Below are positions 53,283-62,747 of a stretch of DNA of 64,000 nt, one piece after another; position 1 is the first letter of the stretch; every line of letters starts with the position of its first letter. The position numbers and the translations under genes are program-made. The notes beneath the pieces were generated by a model. The model saw only the letters and a program-made list of their open reading frames with translations, was not told where the DNA came from and searched no databases. The DNA is taken from assembly GCA_963664245.1 (NCBI GenBank), contig OY760934.1:496001-560000 (forward strand), given 5' to 3'. The DNA comes from GCA-2711565 sp963664245 (GTDB lineage: Bacteria; Bacteroidota; Bacteroidia; Bacteroidales; GCA-2711565).

Positions 53283-55172
53283 TTATTGCGCGACCTGGTA
53301 GATATTACCAGAGTTTCTATAACCACTTTCATCTAAATACCAGTCGGTATAAAGTGTACCTGAAGATTCTGCCCACTCGGCAAAATGCAGGTATGCATTA
53401 ATAATCAAAGCCTTTTCAACAGGGTAATCAAATGATACCGGAATATCAATGGCCCATGGTAAATTATTTTGGGTTTTATAATATTTTCCTATACTCGGAT
53501 TTGAATCATCATTTTGGCTTCCAAACAAAGCTGTGTTAACTAAAGTTGTTGGTGTTTTGTTAGGCAAATGCACTTCACGGCCTCTTTCCTGATCAACAAT
53601 AATAAACGGATTATACGGAGGACTTCCGGCTTGAGATAAAGGCACTGGTGTTTCAAAACTGGTAAATACAGTCATGGTAACCGGATCAACATAAGTTTGT
53701 CCGGGTGTGGTATTTACCCCTGTTCCTCCCCCGGGGTGAGGCAATTGCGTAAACGCATTATCAGTTACAATAATGCTTGCATTCGACTGTCCAACCTCGG
53801 CATTATTGGGTCCCAAATTAATATAACTGTCAACAATCGACTGCCCGGTAATGTTTGAGATATTAGAAGATGGCGTATTTATTTCAAAGCCAAAACCATT
53901 GGTAAAACTGGCCCCGATGGCACGGAACTTAAATTTAGATTCCAGTTCAACCAATGCATTACTTGCATTTACAACCTGTTTAAATTGGTAATCGACCACC
54001 AAGTCATTAAAATCATAATCCCCCCTACCCGGCCAGTTATCTTCATAAGCTAAAGAACCATAATTTTCTTCGTTTGGATAATAAATATTGTATGCCCTTT
54101 TCCAATCGTTCGGATAATCATCTTCTTCATCATTAATACCATCTCCATCAGCATCGTCAACCGGACCTGTTACATAAATATCGTCCCAATAAATGTTGCC
54201 CCCATAAATATGCTGCCATAATAAAATTTGAACACTGGCTGTTTGGCTTGGCATGGTTGCCGCAACATAAGCATCATCCCAATATGAAGAGAAATAATTA
54301 ACCTGACGTGAATAAAAAGCAAGTGCACTACCATTTGAGTTTCGGGGAATAATGTATAACCAGGCCGTTTTGGAACCACTTCCCGAAGCTTTAAGATTTG
54401 CCGAGAATGTAATCCGATCCCCGGGACCTGCAGTTATTAACTGGGTTACCCCACCATAGCGATAATTCGATCTTGAAATTTGCAAAGCATTATCTCCATT
54501 TTCTTCAACAATATCTACATAGCCATCCAATTCCCTGGTAACATGCCACAAGTTATCATCAACCATGGCTGATGACCAACTGTTAAGTACGCTTCCAAAT
54601 TCATCAACATCAAAACCTCCGTTTGATATAACATTAGGCATAAACATTTTTTTCGCACTTTTTACACCTTCGCCTTTTTGAAAAAGGATTGCTGTTTTTT
54701 GCTGTGCAGCAGATTCGGGTTCAATCTCTGGTGGAGGATTAGAACTATAATCTTCGCCAAAATCTACGGAATATGATTTCAAAGCTTTAGACAAAACCGG
54801 GGTATCATCAATAGACAAGGTCTCATTTCCAGCAAATGTGCTTACATAAAGTTCGGATAAATAACTGGGAACAATAATCTCAGTACTTAATATCCCGTCA
54901 GAATCTGCTGTTCCTGCGTATAATAAAACGCCCCCTTCGTCGGGTGATTTGTCGTATATTGAAACCCTTGATTTAATATCTGTATAAACAACAACAGATG
55001 GGAGGGTAATTTCCAATTCTATGCTTTTTGTGCTTTCAAAATTGAAATTTTCATCAATAATGAGGTTTTCCATATCGGTCGTAGTAGTTCCGTCAGAACC
55101 AATATCTGCTCTTTGACAAGCAAACATGAAAACCATAAATATTGTAAATAAAAAGAATAATTGTTTTTTCAT
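53283..55172 (-). CDS. LruC-domain surface lipoprotein with carbohydrate-binding-like module
   Basis: This 629-residue lipoprotein has its lipobox at Cys19 (MVFMFACQRAD). A carboxypeptidase-like beta domain comes first (about 50-130). A jelly-roll module (about 180-340, with GGVTQLITAGPGDRITFSANL and GNIYWDDIYVTGP) resembles carbohydrate-binding modules. A calcium-binding DADGDGINDEEDDYPND segment leads to the LruC domain (about 355-625, with ENNYGSL-type, GDYDFNDLVVDY and AVYLHFAEW-like motifs). LruC proteins are common cell-surface lipoproteins of Bacteroidota. Carbohydrate binding is inferred from the module's look. The 303-base gap to the divergent lipocalin gene must hold both promoters, but I find no convincing -7 boxes there. 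Confidence 0.85.
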   Translation of the reverse strand: MKKQLFFLFTIFMVFMFACQRADIGSDGTTTTDMENLIIDENFNFESTKSIELEITLPSVVVYTDIKSRVSIYDKSPDEGGVLLYAGTADSDGILSTEIIVPSYLSELYVSTFAGNETLSIDDTPVLSKALKSYSVDFGEDYSSNPPPEIEPESAAQQKTAILFQKGEGVKSAKKMFMPNVISNGGFDVDEFGSVLNSWSSAMVDDNLWHVTRELDGYVDIVEENGDNALQISRSNYRYGGVTQLITAGPGDRITFSANLKASGSGSKTAWLYIIPRNSNGSALAFYSRQVNYFSSYWDDAYVAATMPSQTASVQILLWQHIYGGNIYWDDIYVTGPVDDADGDGINDEEDDYPNDWKRAYNIYYPNEENYGSLAYEDNWPGRGDYDFNDLVVDYQFKQVVNASNALVELESKFKFRAIGASFTNGFGFEINTPSSNISNITGQSIVDSYINLGPNNAEVGQSNASIIVTDNAFTQLPHPGGGTGVNTTPGQTYVDPVTMTVFTSFETPVPLSQAGSPPYNPFIIVDQERGREVHLPNKTPTTLVNTALFGSQNDDSNPSIGKYYKTQNNLPWAIDIPVSFDYPVEKALIINAYLHFAEWAESSGTLYTDWYLDESGYRNSGNIYQVAQ

Positions 55173-55475
55173 AGTTAGTAACTCTCTTTTTTTAGTGTGA
55201 TTGATATACGTAAAATTAGTTCATTAAATTATGCTTTTATATTTGTAAAACATTAGTTTTCAACAGCACATCGTAAACAAAGTTCAAGCCAGGCTCCTTA
55301 AAACTTACCTAAGGTGTTGATTTTCTATCTATTAAACATAAAAAACAATAAATTTGAATTTCCGTTTATTGGAAAAAAAGTGTAATATTGAGAACCAATT
55401 ATATATCAAAAAACACACTAATCAATTTTCGACAACAAGAATATCTTTTTTGATTTAACTTTATACAAAAACATC

Positions 55476-56003
55476 ATGAAAAAATATTTCATTTTCTTTA
55501 TACTGATGATTACATTATTCTCATGCAAACAAAAACAAGCTTTAGACACAGTAAGCAAAGTTGATTTAGAAAAATATGCCGGAACCTGGTACGAAATATC
55601 ACGCTTGCCCAACAAATTTGAAAAAGGGCTGGAATGTGTAACGGCAACCTATAAAATGCTCGAAAATGGAAAGGTGGAAGTATTAAATAAAGGGCATAAA
55701 ATTAAAGATCATTCCAAAGTTTCTAAGGCAAAAGGTAAAGCCTGGAGACCCAACCCCGAATATGAAGGACGTTTAAAAGTTACTTTTTTCTGGCCCTTTG
55801 CCGGCGACTATTACATCATCGAACTCGATAAGGATTACCAATATGCTATGGTGGGAAGTCCAAACCGCAAATATCTATGGGTGCTGGCTCGCACAAAAGA
55901 ACTGGATAAAACGATTTATGAGACCCTTCTAAAATCAGCAAAAGAAAAAGGATTTGAGGTTGAAAAAATGATTCAAATCAAACACAATTGTAACATCAAT
56001 TGA
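55476..56003 (+). CDS. Lipocalin family lipoprotein (Blc-like)
   Basis: This 175-residue lipoprotein has a lipobox at Cys17 (MITLFSCKQ). The bacterial lipocalin signature is LEKYAGTWYEISRLPNKFEKG, with a second motif GDYYIIELDKDYQYAMVGSPNRKYLWVLART. Blc-type lipocalins sit on the outer membrane and bind lysophospholipids or fatty acids. It precedes the FtsX-type permease gene by 37 bases and may be co-transcribed with it. Confidence 0.92.
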   Translation: MKKYFIFFILMITLFSCKQKQALDTVSKVDLEKYAGTWYEISRLPNKFEKGLECVTATYKMLENGKVEVLNKGHKIKDHSKVSKAKGKAWRPNPEYEGRLKVTFFWPFAGDYYIIELDKDYQYAMVGSPNRKYLWVLARTKELDKTIYETLLKSAKEKGFEVEKMIQIKHNCNIN

Positions 56004-56040
56004 AATAGATCGTCTAACAAACGATTCAATTAACCAAATT

Positions 56041-58455
56041 ATGATTAAAAACTTTTTTCTGACAGCTATCCGAAACTTGTACAAACAAAAAGCCTATTTT
56101 TTCATTAACGTTTTAGGACTGGCTATCGGATTGGCCAGCTTTATTTTTATTTCGATTTACGTACTACACGAACTGAGTTACGATAAATTCCATTCGAACC
56201 ACGAAAATATTTACAGGGTGTTTATCAAAGGCGAAATGTCGGGACAATCCCTTGACGGGAGCACAACAGCATCTCCCATGGCAGCTGCTTTGTTAAACGA
56301 TTACCCCGAGGTTGAAAACGTAGCACGCATCGGTCGTTTTGGAACCTGGATTGTTGGCCACGAAAACAAAACATTTATCGAAGATCACTTCCTGTTTGCC
56401 GACTCCTCCTTCTTCAATATTTTTGATTTTAAACTAATTGAAGGAGATCCAAACAAGGCTTTAACACATCCCCGATCAGTTGTTTTAACAGAAAGCAGCG
56501 CAAAAAAATACTTTGGAGATGAAAATCCTATGGGAAAACTGCTCAAAGTTGAGCAAGACACGGTATTTTATAAAGTAACTGGAATTGCAGAAGATGCCCC
56601 CGAAAATTCTCACATACAATTTGACATGATCGGTTCCCTTATAACATTAAGGGTATCAAGAGACCGGGGGTGGGTCAATCATAATATGCAGACATATATC
56701 GCTTTAAAAGAAGGGACATCACCCGATAAATTCAGGGGAAAAATGCAAAAAATGATTGAAGTTTATGTGGGTCCCCAAATTAAAGAAATACTCGGGCTTA
56801 CTATGGAACAATTCAAGGAACTGGGAAATTATTTCGGGTATTTTCTTAATCCGATCACGGATATTCATTTAAAATCGAATTTGCCCGATGAATTGGAAAC
56901 CGGCGGAAACATTGTTTATGTTCAGTTATTTAGCATCATTGCCCTCTTGATACTCCTTATTGCAATTATAAATTTTGTAAACTTAAGCACCGCAAAATCC
57001 ACAACCAGGGCCAAAGAGGTTGGTATAAGAAAAACAATCGGAGCTAAACGAAAAGCGTTGATTTATCAATTTATCGGAGAGTCTGTTTTATTAAGTATTA
57101 TTGCGATTATCATTGCCATTCTACTAATCTCACTTTTCTCAACCAATTTCAACCAACTTGTCGGGCAAGAATTACCGGGATTGTTTTCAACCCCCTTAAA
57201 CCTTGTTTATTTATTTTGCTTAGCAGTAATTGTCGGAATTATTGCCGGGATATATCCGGCATTTGTTCTTTCGGCTTTTCAACCCATAAAAGTTTTAAAA
57301 GGACGAATCTCTACCGAGGCAAAATCTGGATGGCTACGCAGTAGCCTTGTTGTGTTTCAGTTTACCATATCCATTTCAATCATTATTGGAACCATTGTTA
57401 TTTACAAACAATTGAACTATATCCAATCAAAAGACTTAGGATTTAATAAAGAAGAACTTCTAATTCTCAAACGCCCGGATGCTCTTAGAAAAAAAATAGA
57501 ATCGTTCAAAAAAGAGTTACTTTCAAACACATACATCTTGGGGGTATCAAACTCACGAACCATGCCGGGAAAAGAATACCCGTTTAATGGCAAACAAAAA
57601 ATGGATGACCCTGAAAATAACCTTTTCTTATTAATGCAAAACCGGGTAAGTCTTGAATACCCTAAATTAATGGGGTTTGAACTGACCCAGGGAAGGTTCT
57701 TTTCAAAAGAATACAGTACCGACTCTCTTGCCTGCATCGTTAATGAAGAAACCGTAAAACTGCTTCAATACGACGATCCCCTGAACAGCTATATCGTTGA
57801 TTTCTCCGGAAATGGAACCGTAAGGCGACCAATCATAGGCGTTTTAAAAAATTTCCACCTGGAAACACTGCATAAAAAAATACAGCCAAGCATTATGACC
57901 GTTATGCCATACAATGTTGAAGGCTATATGCAAATCCGCTTAAATACCTCAAACTTAAAAAACACCCTGGCTTTTATTGAAGACAAATGGAATGAGTACA
58001 TCCCTCAGGTTCCGTTTCAATATTTCTTTTTTGATGAAGAGTATAAGCAAAATTACCAATATGAAATAAAAACCGGACAAATCTTTGGAACTTTTGCAAT
58101 TTTAGCAATATTTATCGCCTGCCTAGGTTTATTAGGATTGATAACATACACCGCAGCCATTCGCACAAAAGAAATCGGAATCCGAAAAGCACACGGAGCT
58201 ACTTTGTTTAACATCATTAAACTATTATCGGGCGAAATTGTTAAACTTATTTTAATCTCAACGTTTATTTCATGGACCATCGCTTATTTTTGGATTGAAC
58301 AATGGCTCAACAACTTTGCTTTCCACGTTAGTATCGGACCGGGGGTTTATATTGTTTCAACAATCATAGCACTTATTATCGGCTGGATCGCCATTAGTTT
58401 CCAAACTATAAAAGTAGGGCTGAGTAATCCGGTTGATGCCCTGAGGTATGAGTAA
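56041..58455 (+). CDS. FtsX/MacB-type ABC transporter permease
   Basis: This 804-residue protein has the same layout as the one at 39920. The N-terminal helix is KAYFFINVLGLAIGLASFIFI, a first MacB core domain precedes STAKSTTRAKEVGIRKTIGAKRKALIYQ, and a second core domain precedes IRTKEIGIRKAHGATLFNIIKLL. Its C-terminal helix ends in GLSNPVDALRYE, matching the ALSNPAESLKYE end of the first copy. It has no adjacent ATPase gene. It ends at a strong terminator. Confidence 0.92.
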   Translation: MIKNFFLTAIRNLYKQKAYFFINVLGLAIGLASFIFISIYVLHELSYDKFHSNHENIYRVFIKGEMSGQSLDGSTTASPMAAALLNDYPEVENVARIGRFGTWIVGHENKTFIEDHFLFADSSFFNIFDFKLIEGDPNKALTHPRSVVLTESSAKKYFGDENPMGKLLKVEQDTVFYKVTGIAEDAPENSHIQFDMIGSLITLRVSRDRGWVNHNMQTYIALKEGTSPDKFRGKMQKMIEVYVGPQIKEILGLTMEQFKELGNYFGYFLNPITDIHLKSNLPDELETGGNIVYVQLFSIIALLILLIAIINFVNLSTAKSTTRAKEVGIRKTIGAKRKALIYQFIGESVLLSIIAIIIAILLISLFSTNFNQLVGQELPGLFSTPLNLVYLFCLAVIVGIIAGIYPAFVLSAFQPIKVLKGRISTEAKSGWLRSSLVVFQFTISISIIIGTIVIYKQLNYIQSKDLGFNKEELLILKRPDALRKKIESFKKELLSNTYILGVSNSRTMPGKEYPFNGKQKMDDPENNLFLLMQNRVSLEYPKLMGFELTQGRFFSKEYSTDSLACIVNEETVKLLQYDDPLNSYIVDFSGNGTVRRPIIGVLKNFHLETLHKKIQPSIMTVMPYNVEGYMQIRLNTSNLKNTLAFIEDKWNEYIPQVPFQYFFFDEEYKQNYQYEIKTGQIFGTFAILAIFIACLGLLGLITYTAAIRTKEIGIRKAHGATLFNIIKLLSGEIVKLILISTFISWTIAYFWIEQWLNNFAFHVSIGPGVYIVSTIIALIIGWIAISFQTIKVGLSNPVDALRYE

Positions 58456-58500
58456 ACATTTAACTTTAATCGAAAAAAACAAGGAATTCATATAATTTAG

Positions 58501-58527
58501 ACCCCGGCATACATCCGGGGTTTTTTA
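58501..58527 (+). terminator. Intrinsic terminator
   Basis: ACCCCGG and CCGGGGT flank seven bases and are followed by six T residues, 45 bases after the permease stop. Confidence 0.85.
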
Positions 58528-58576
58528 TTTAATGACAGATTCATTATTATTGCAGACTAAATAAAATTTAACTACA

Positions 58577-61399
58577 ATGAAAAAAATATTTTTTTTATTT
58601 ATTGCTGTTTTATTGTGTCAATTATCTTTTGCACAAGAAAATAAACGTCCCCTTACTTGGGATGACATCCAAAAATGGAACCGCATCTCGCAAACAACTA
58701 TCTCTGATGACGGAAATATAATTGCTTACCAATTACGCCCTTGGAAAGGCGACAACATTTTAAAAATCAAAACAAAAAACGGAAAAGAAAAAATATCGGT
58801 GATTGGCGGTGAAAATCCATTGATAACCAAAAACTCTGATTTTGTTATTTATACCATAAAGCCCTTAGCCGACACCTTACGGGCATTAAAACTAAAGAAA
58901 ACAAAAAAAGAAGAAATGCCTGTTAATGAACTGGGCATTTACAACATAAAAACAGGTAACGAAGACCGAATTGCCTGTTTAAAATCTTACAAAACCGCTG
59001 AAGAACCCGGAACATGGATAGCATACCAAACAGAACCTGCAAAAGAAAAAGAAAAAGGAAAAGAAAAAACAAAGGAAAACCCGGGAGAAGAAAAGAAAGA
59101 AAAAAAGGAAAGTAATAAAAACGGCTTCACTTTAACCATCCGAAATTTGGAAATAGGGCTTGAATTAACACGCCCCTTTGTAACCCAATATTATTTTTCG
59201 GAAGAAGAAAAAACCTTGGTTTTTGTTACTACTGGAAATGACGAAGATACTCCGGCCGGAATCTACTGTATTAATTTAGGAAGCAACGAACAAAACAACG
59301 TCCTTGAATCAAAAGGAGAATTCAAGCAAATTACTTTGAATAAAGATGGTTCAAAACTGGCATTCTTGCTGGACACCTGCACAAAGAAAAAATCAGCAAA
59401 CAATTACGCTCTTTACTTGTGGAACGGAAAACACGAAGCTATCGAGATATTAAATAACAACAATGATTTCCTTCCCGAAGGATGGATCATCAGTGAAGAT
59501 GGACGCTTGAATTTTACAGACAAGAAAAATAGATTATTTTTTGGAATCGCCCCAAAACCATTAGAAAAGGACAGCACTATTTTAGATGAAGAAATTCCAG
59601 GAGTAGATGTATGGCACTATAAAGAACCTATTTTACAAACGGTTCAAATCATAAACCGGAACAAAGATTTAAAAAAAACTTATGAGGCTGTTTATCATAT
59701 TGATGAGCAAAAAGCCGTAAAAATTGGTGGTACAGAGTTTACAGGCATTGATTTACTGGATGAAGGAAATGCTGATTTTGCCTTTGGAGTCAACAATGTG
59801 CCATATGCCCTTCAAACCATGTGGGATAATTACCCCAGCTACTATGATTTTTATTTAATTGATATAAAAACCGGCCAATCTAAAATATTTAAAAAAGAAT
59901 GTCCGTCCGAAACTTTTTCTTCACCTGAAGGGAATTTCATTTATTGGTACAATCCATTAGATAGCACATTACATACATATAATGTAAACACAAAGAAAGA
60001 ATACACTATAGCAAGCCCGGAGAACATCCAACTCGCTAATGAGATGACTGACGTTCCAATGCCGGCATATCCCTATGGGCAAATTGGTTGGATGAAAGAT
60101 GACAAAGCGTTATTGGTTTACGACCGTTTTGACATCTGGAAATTGGATCCGGAGAATAAAAAAACCCCACTGAACCTAACACAAAATGGCCGGGCCAATA
60201 ATATTTCGTATAGAGTTCTTTCTTTTAACAAAAGAAAAGACTGGAGAACTGAAGGCATCAACGAAAAAGAAGAACTTTATCTTCACGGACACAATGAAAT
60301 TAGCCGTGGCGACGGATATTATAAAATTTCTTTAAAAAAATCCGGCGAACCCAAAAAACTAATTGCCGGCGAATACATGCTTACTAATCGCCCACAGAAA
60401 GCCAAAAAATCTGAAACAGTAATATTTTCTATTGAAGATTTTGAACGCTTCCCCGACCTGATAGCATCCGACCTGAACTTTAAAAATCCCACCCAAATCT
60501 CCGATGCCAATCCGCAGCAAAAGGAATTTATCTGGGGAACCGCCGAACTATATACCTGGGCATCGCTTGATGGGAAGATTTTATACGGGACACTTCATAA
60601 GCCGGAGAATTTTGATCCCAATAAAAAGTATCCGATGATTGTGAACTTCTACGAAAAAAATTCACAGCGTTTATATAGCCACCATATTCCGGAGAACCAC
60701 CGTTCAACAATTGATTATCATTATTACACCAGCAACGGTTATATTGTTTTCAACCCGGATGTATATTACAAAACCGGTTATCCGGGCGAAGATGCTTTCA
60801 ATTGTGTAATGCCCGGAATTACAGCCTTGATTAAAGAAGGTTTTATTAACGAAAAAGCCATTGGTGCCCAAGGGCATAGCTGGGGTGGTTATCAAGTAGC
60901 TTACCTGGCTACCCGGACCAATCTGTTTGCAGCCATCGAGTCAGGAGCTCCGGTGGTAAACATGCTGAGTGCTTATGGTGGTATTCGCTGGAACACTGGT
61001 TTGAACCGAGCCTTCCAGTACGAGCACACCCAAAGCCGTATTGGTAAAAACATTTGGGAATCCCCGCTTCGTTACATCGAAAATTCACCAATATTTACCC
61101 TCGATAAAATCAATACTCCCATTTTAATTATGCATAACGATCACGATGGGTATGTGCCTTGGTGGCAAGGCATTGAGTTCTTTATTGGACTACGGCGACT
61201 CGGAAAACCGGCATGGTTATTAAATTACAATAATGCCGACCACTGGCCACAAAAGCATAAAAACAAATACGATTTCCAGCTTCGGATGCAACAATTTTTC
61301 GATCATTATTTGAAATGTAAACCCATGCCCAAATGGATGCAAGAAGGTATTCCTGCTGTAAAAAAAGGTTATGAAATGGGCTATGAATTAGAAGAATAG
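58577..61399 (+). CDS. S9 family peptidase (prolyl oligopeptidase type)
   Basis: This 940-residue exported serine peptidase has a signal peptide (FFLFIAVLLCQLSFA). A beta-propeller N-terminal region (about 25-640) carries a lysine- and glutamate-rich insertion near 150-185. The C-terminal alpha/beta hydrolase domain has S768 in GAQGHSWGGYQVA, acidic residues D855/D857 in HNDHDGYVP and H889 in NADHWPQ. Such enzymes cleave peptides in the periplasm or at the surface. The gene is a single unit between a terminator and the thr leader region. Confidence 0.93.
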   Translation: MKKIFFLFIAVLLCQLSFAQENKRPLTWDDIQKWNRISQTTISDDGNIIAYQLRPWKGDNILKIKTKNGKEKISVIGGENPLITKNSDFVIYTIKPLADTLRALKLKKTKKEEMPVNELGIYNIKTGNEDRIACLKSYKTAEEPGTWIAYQTEPAKEKEKGKEKTKENPGEEKKEKKESNKNGFTLTIRNLEIGLELTRPFVTQYYFSEEEKTLVFVTTGNDEDTPAGIYCINLGSNEQNNVLESKGEFKQITLNKDGSKLAFLLDTCTKKKSANNYALYLWNGKHEAIEILNNNNDFLPEGWIISEDGRLNFTDKKNRLFFGIAPKPLEKDSTILDEEIPGVDVWHYKEPILQTVQIINRNKDLKKTYEAVYHIDEQKAVKIGGTEFTGIDLLDEGNADFAFGVNNVPYALQTMWDNYPSYYDFYLIDIKTGQSKIFKKECPSETFSSPEGNFIYWYNPLDSTLHTYNVNTKKEYTIASPENIQLANEMTDVPMPAYPYGQIGWMKDDKALLVYDRFDIWKLDPENKKTPLNLTQNGRANNISYRVLSFNKRKDWRTEGINEKEELYLHGHNEISRGDGYYKISLKKSGEPKKLIAGEYMLTNRPQKAKKSETVIFSIEDFERFPDLIASDLNFKNPTQISDANPQQKEFIWGTAELYTWASLDGKILYGTLHKPENFDPNKKYPMIVNFYEKNSQRLYSHHIPENHRSTIDYHYYTSNGYIVFNPDVYYKTGYPGEDAFNCVMPGITALIKEGFINEKAIGAQGHSWGGYQVAYLATRTNLFAAIESGAPVVNMLSAYGGIRWNTGLNRAFQYEHTQSRIGKNIWESPLRYIENSPIFTLDKINTPILIMHNDHDGYVPWWQGIEFFIGLRRLGKPAWLLNYNNADHWPQKHKNKYDFQLRMQQFFDHYLKCKPMPKWMQEGIPAVKKGYEMGYELEE

Positions 61400-61510
61400 T
61401 TGATTTAAGAATTATAAATACCCAAAGGTCTCTGTTTAATAATGGAAGCCTTTTTTACTTTAAAAATGTATTTTTTTACATTTCTTATAAATATACATAC
61501 AAATTAATTA

Positions 61511-61518
61511 TACCTTTG
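61511..61518 (+). promoter_or_regulatory. -7 element of the thr operon
   Basis: TACCTTTG matches TAnnTTTG exactly and ends five bases before the leader-peptide ATG (61524). The mRNA would then begin at or next to that ATG. Confidence 0.5.
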
Positions 61519-61523
61519 CAGTA

Positions 61524-61691
61524 ATGAATGCAAATAACAAGGCATATAATTTTATCACAAAACCTTTAAATAAGGTTAGCTTGGTTATTTCCACTCTCCA
61601 ATCCGTGGTATCGACTACCACAACAACTACTACAACAGGGACCCCCTTGTGGGGTAATTTCATTGGCATATTAGCACCTATGGTGCATTAG
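61524..61691 (+). CDS. thrL: Threonine operon leader peptide
   Basis: This 55-codon open frame begins at an ATG just after a consensus -7 element. It contains eight consecutive threonine codons (61614-61637: ACT ACC ACA ACA ACT ACT ACA ACA), one more after a glycine, and it ends at 61691, 63 bases before thrB. A threonine run in a short leader before threonine genes is the signature of ribosome-mediated attenuation: ribosomes stall when charged tRNA-Thr is scarce. The N-terminal part (MNANNKAYNFITKPL..) is ordinary. It is too short for usual gene finders. Confidence 0.85.
   Translation: MNANNKAYNFITKPLNKVSLVISTLQSVVSTTTTTTTTGTPLWGNFIGILAPMVH
61605..61686 (+). promoter_or_regulatory. Candidate alternative RNA pairings of the thr attenuator
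   Basis: GTGGTA (61605-61610) can pair with TACCAC (61616-61621). CCACAA (61618-61623) can instead pair with TTGTGG (61647-61652). ACCCC (61641-61645) can pair with GGGGT (61651-61655), and GCACC (61674-61678) with GGTGC (61682-61686). The first three pairings exclude each other in the order expected of an attenuator. I cannot point to a clear U-tract terminator; only weak A/T hairpins follow up to 61735. Confidence 0.45.
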
Positions 61692-61754
61692 TTTAAATCG
61701 ATCATTTTCGATCAAAAATTCAATTACAATTTTTTAAGATTAAGAGTAAGAATT

Positions 61755-62747
61755 ATGAGAAAAATAGTTCGTGCATTTGCACCGGCTACTGTTGCAAACG
61801 TAAGTTGTGGATTTGATGTACTGGGCCTTGCCCTTGAAGGAATAGGCGACATTATCGAATTATCGTTGCAGGAGAAAAAAGAGATTACAATCTCTGAAAT
61901 CGTCAATGGAGGTAAAATATCTCTCGACCCACAAAAAAATAGTTGCAGTGCTGTAATAAAAGATATTTTAAAAGAATTAAGTATAGAAATTGGTATAAAT
62001 ATACGCATCATAAAAGGCTATAGAAGTGGAAGTGGTTTAGGATCCAGTGCAGCTAGTTCAGCAGCTGCAGCCGTAGCTATTAATGAAATGCTAAACTTAA
62101 ATTACGACAAAACCAACCTGGTAAAATTTGCCATGGAAGGCGAACGAATTGCTTGTGGAACGCCACATGCTGACAATGTTGCTGCTGCAATATTTGGGGG
62201 GATAAGCCTGGTAAAAGAAGAGAATCCACTGGAAATTGTAAAACTTCCGGTTCCCGATGAGCTACACATAAGCATTTTATTTCCAGATATTAAATTGGAA
62301 ACATCCTTTTCGAGAAAAGTTTTAAGTAAAAAGATTGAACTTAAAACAGCCTCCAAACAATGGGGAAATCTGGCCTCATTCGTTTCGGGGCTTTATCAAA
62401 GTGATTACGAACTAATAAGCCGTTCGATGAAAGATGAAATTGCCGAAGAAAAAAGAGCAAAACTTATCCCGGCTTATTACCAAATGAAAAACGCAGCCCT
62501 TAAAAACGGAGCACTGGGACTTGGGATTTCCGGTTCAGGTCCCACCGTATTTGCATTGGTTAAAGGCGAAGAAGAAGCCTACAATGTAAAAAAGGCCATG
62601 GAAGAAGCTTTTCATTCTTCAAAATTAAATTTCGAAAGTTTTATCAGTAAAATCAGGCTGAACGGGGCCGAGGTTATTAACTCATCAAATGAAGATTATT
62701 ATGAAATATATCAATACAAAAAACAGGTCGAATATTGTAAGCTTTAA
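61755..62747 (+). CDS. thrB: Homoserine kinase
   Basis: ThrB phosphorylates homoserine in threonine synthesis. The 330-residue GHMP kinase has RAFAPATVANVSCGFDVLGLAL at the start, the ATP-binding loop GSGLGSSAASSAAAAVA near residue 95, and a C-terminal GLGISGSGPTVFALVKG. It lies 63 bases after the thr leader. In many Bacteroidota thrA (aspartokinase/homoserine dehydrogenase) comes between leader and thrB; it is absent here. Confidence 0.95.
   Translation: MRKIVRAFAPATVANVSCGFDVLGLALEGIGDIIELSLQEKKEITISEIVNGGKISLDPQKNSCSAVIKDILKELSIEIGINIRIIKGYRSGSGLGSSAASSAAAAVAINEMLNLNYDKTNLVKFAMEGERIACGTPHADNVAAAIFGGISLVKEENPLEIVKLPVPDELHISILFPDIKLETSFSRKVLSKKIELKTASKQWGNLASFVSGLYQSDYELISRSMKDEIAEEKRAKLIPAYYQMKNAALKNGALGLGISGSGPTVFALVKGEEEAYNVKKAMEEAFHSSKLNFESFISKIRLNGAEVINSSNEDYYEIYQYKKQVEYCKL

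Noticed and set aside
61611..61640. ACT/ACA-rich stretch resembling a simple-sequence repeat
   Set aside because: It is in frame as consecutive threonine codons of a leader peptide placed before threonine genes, which explains it better than a microsatellite.
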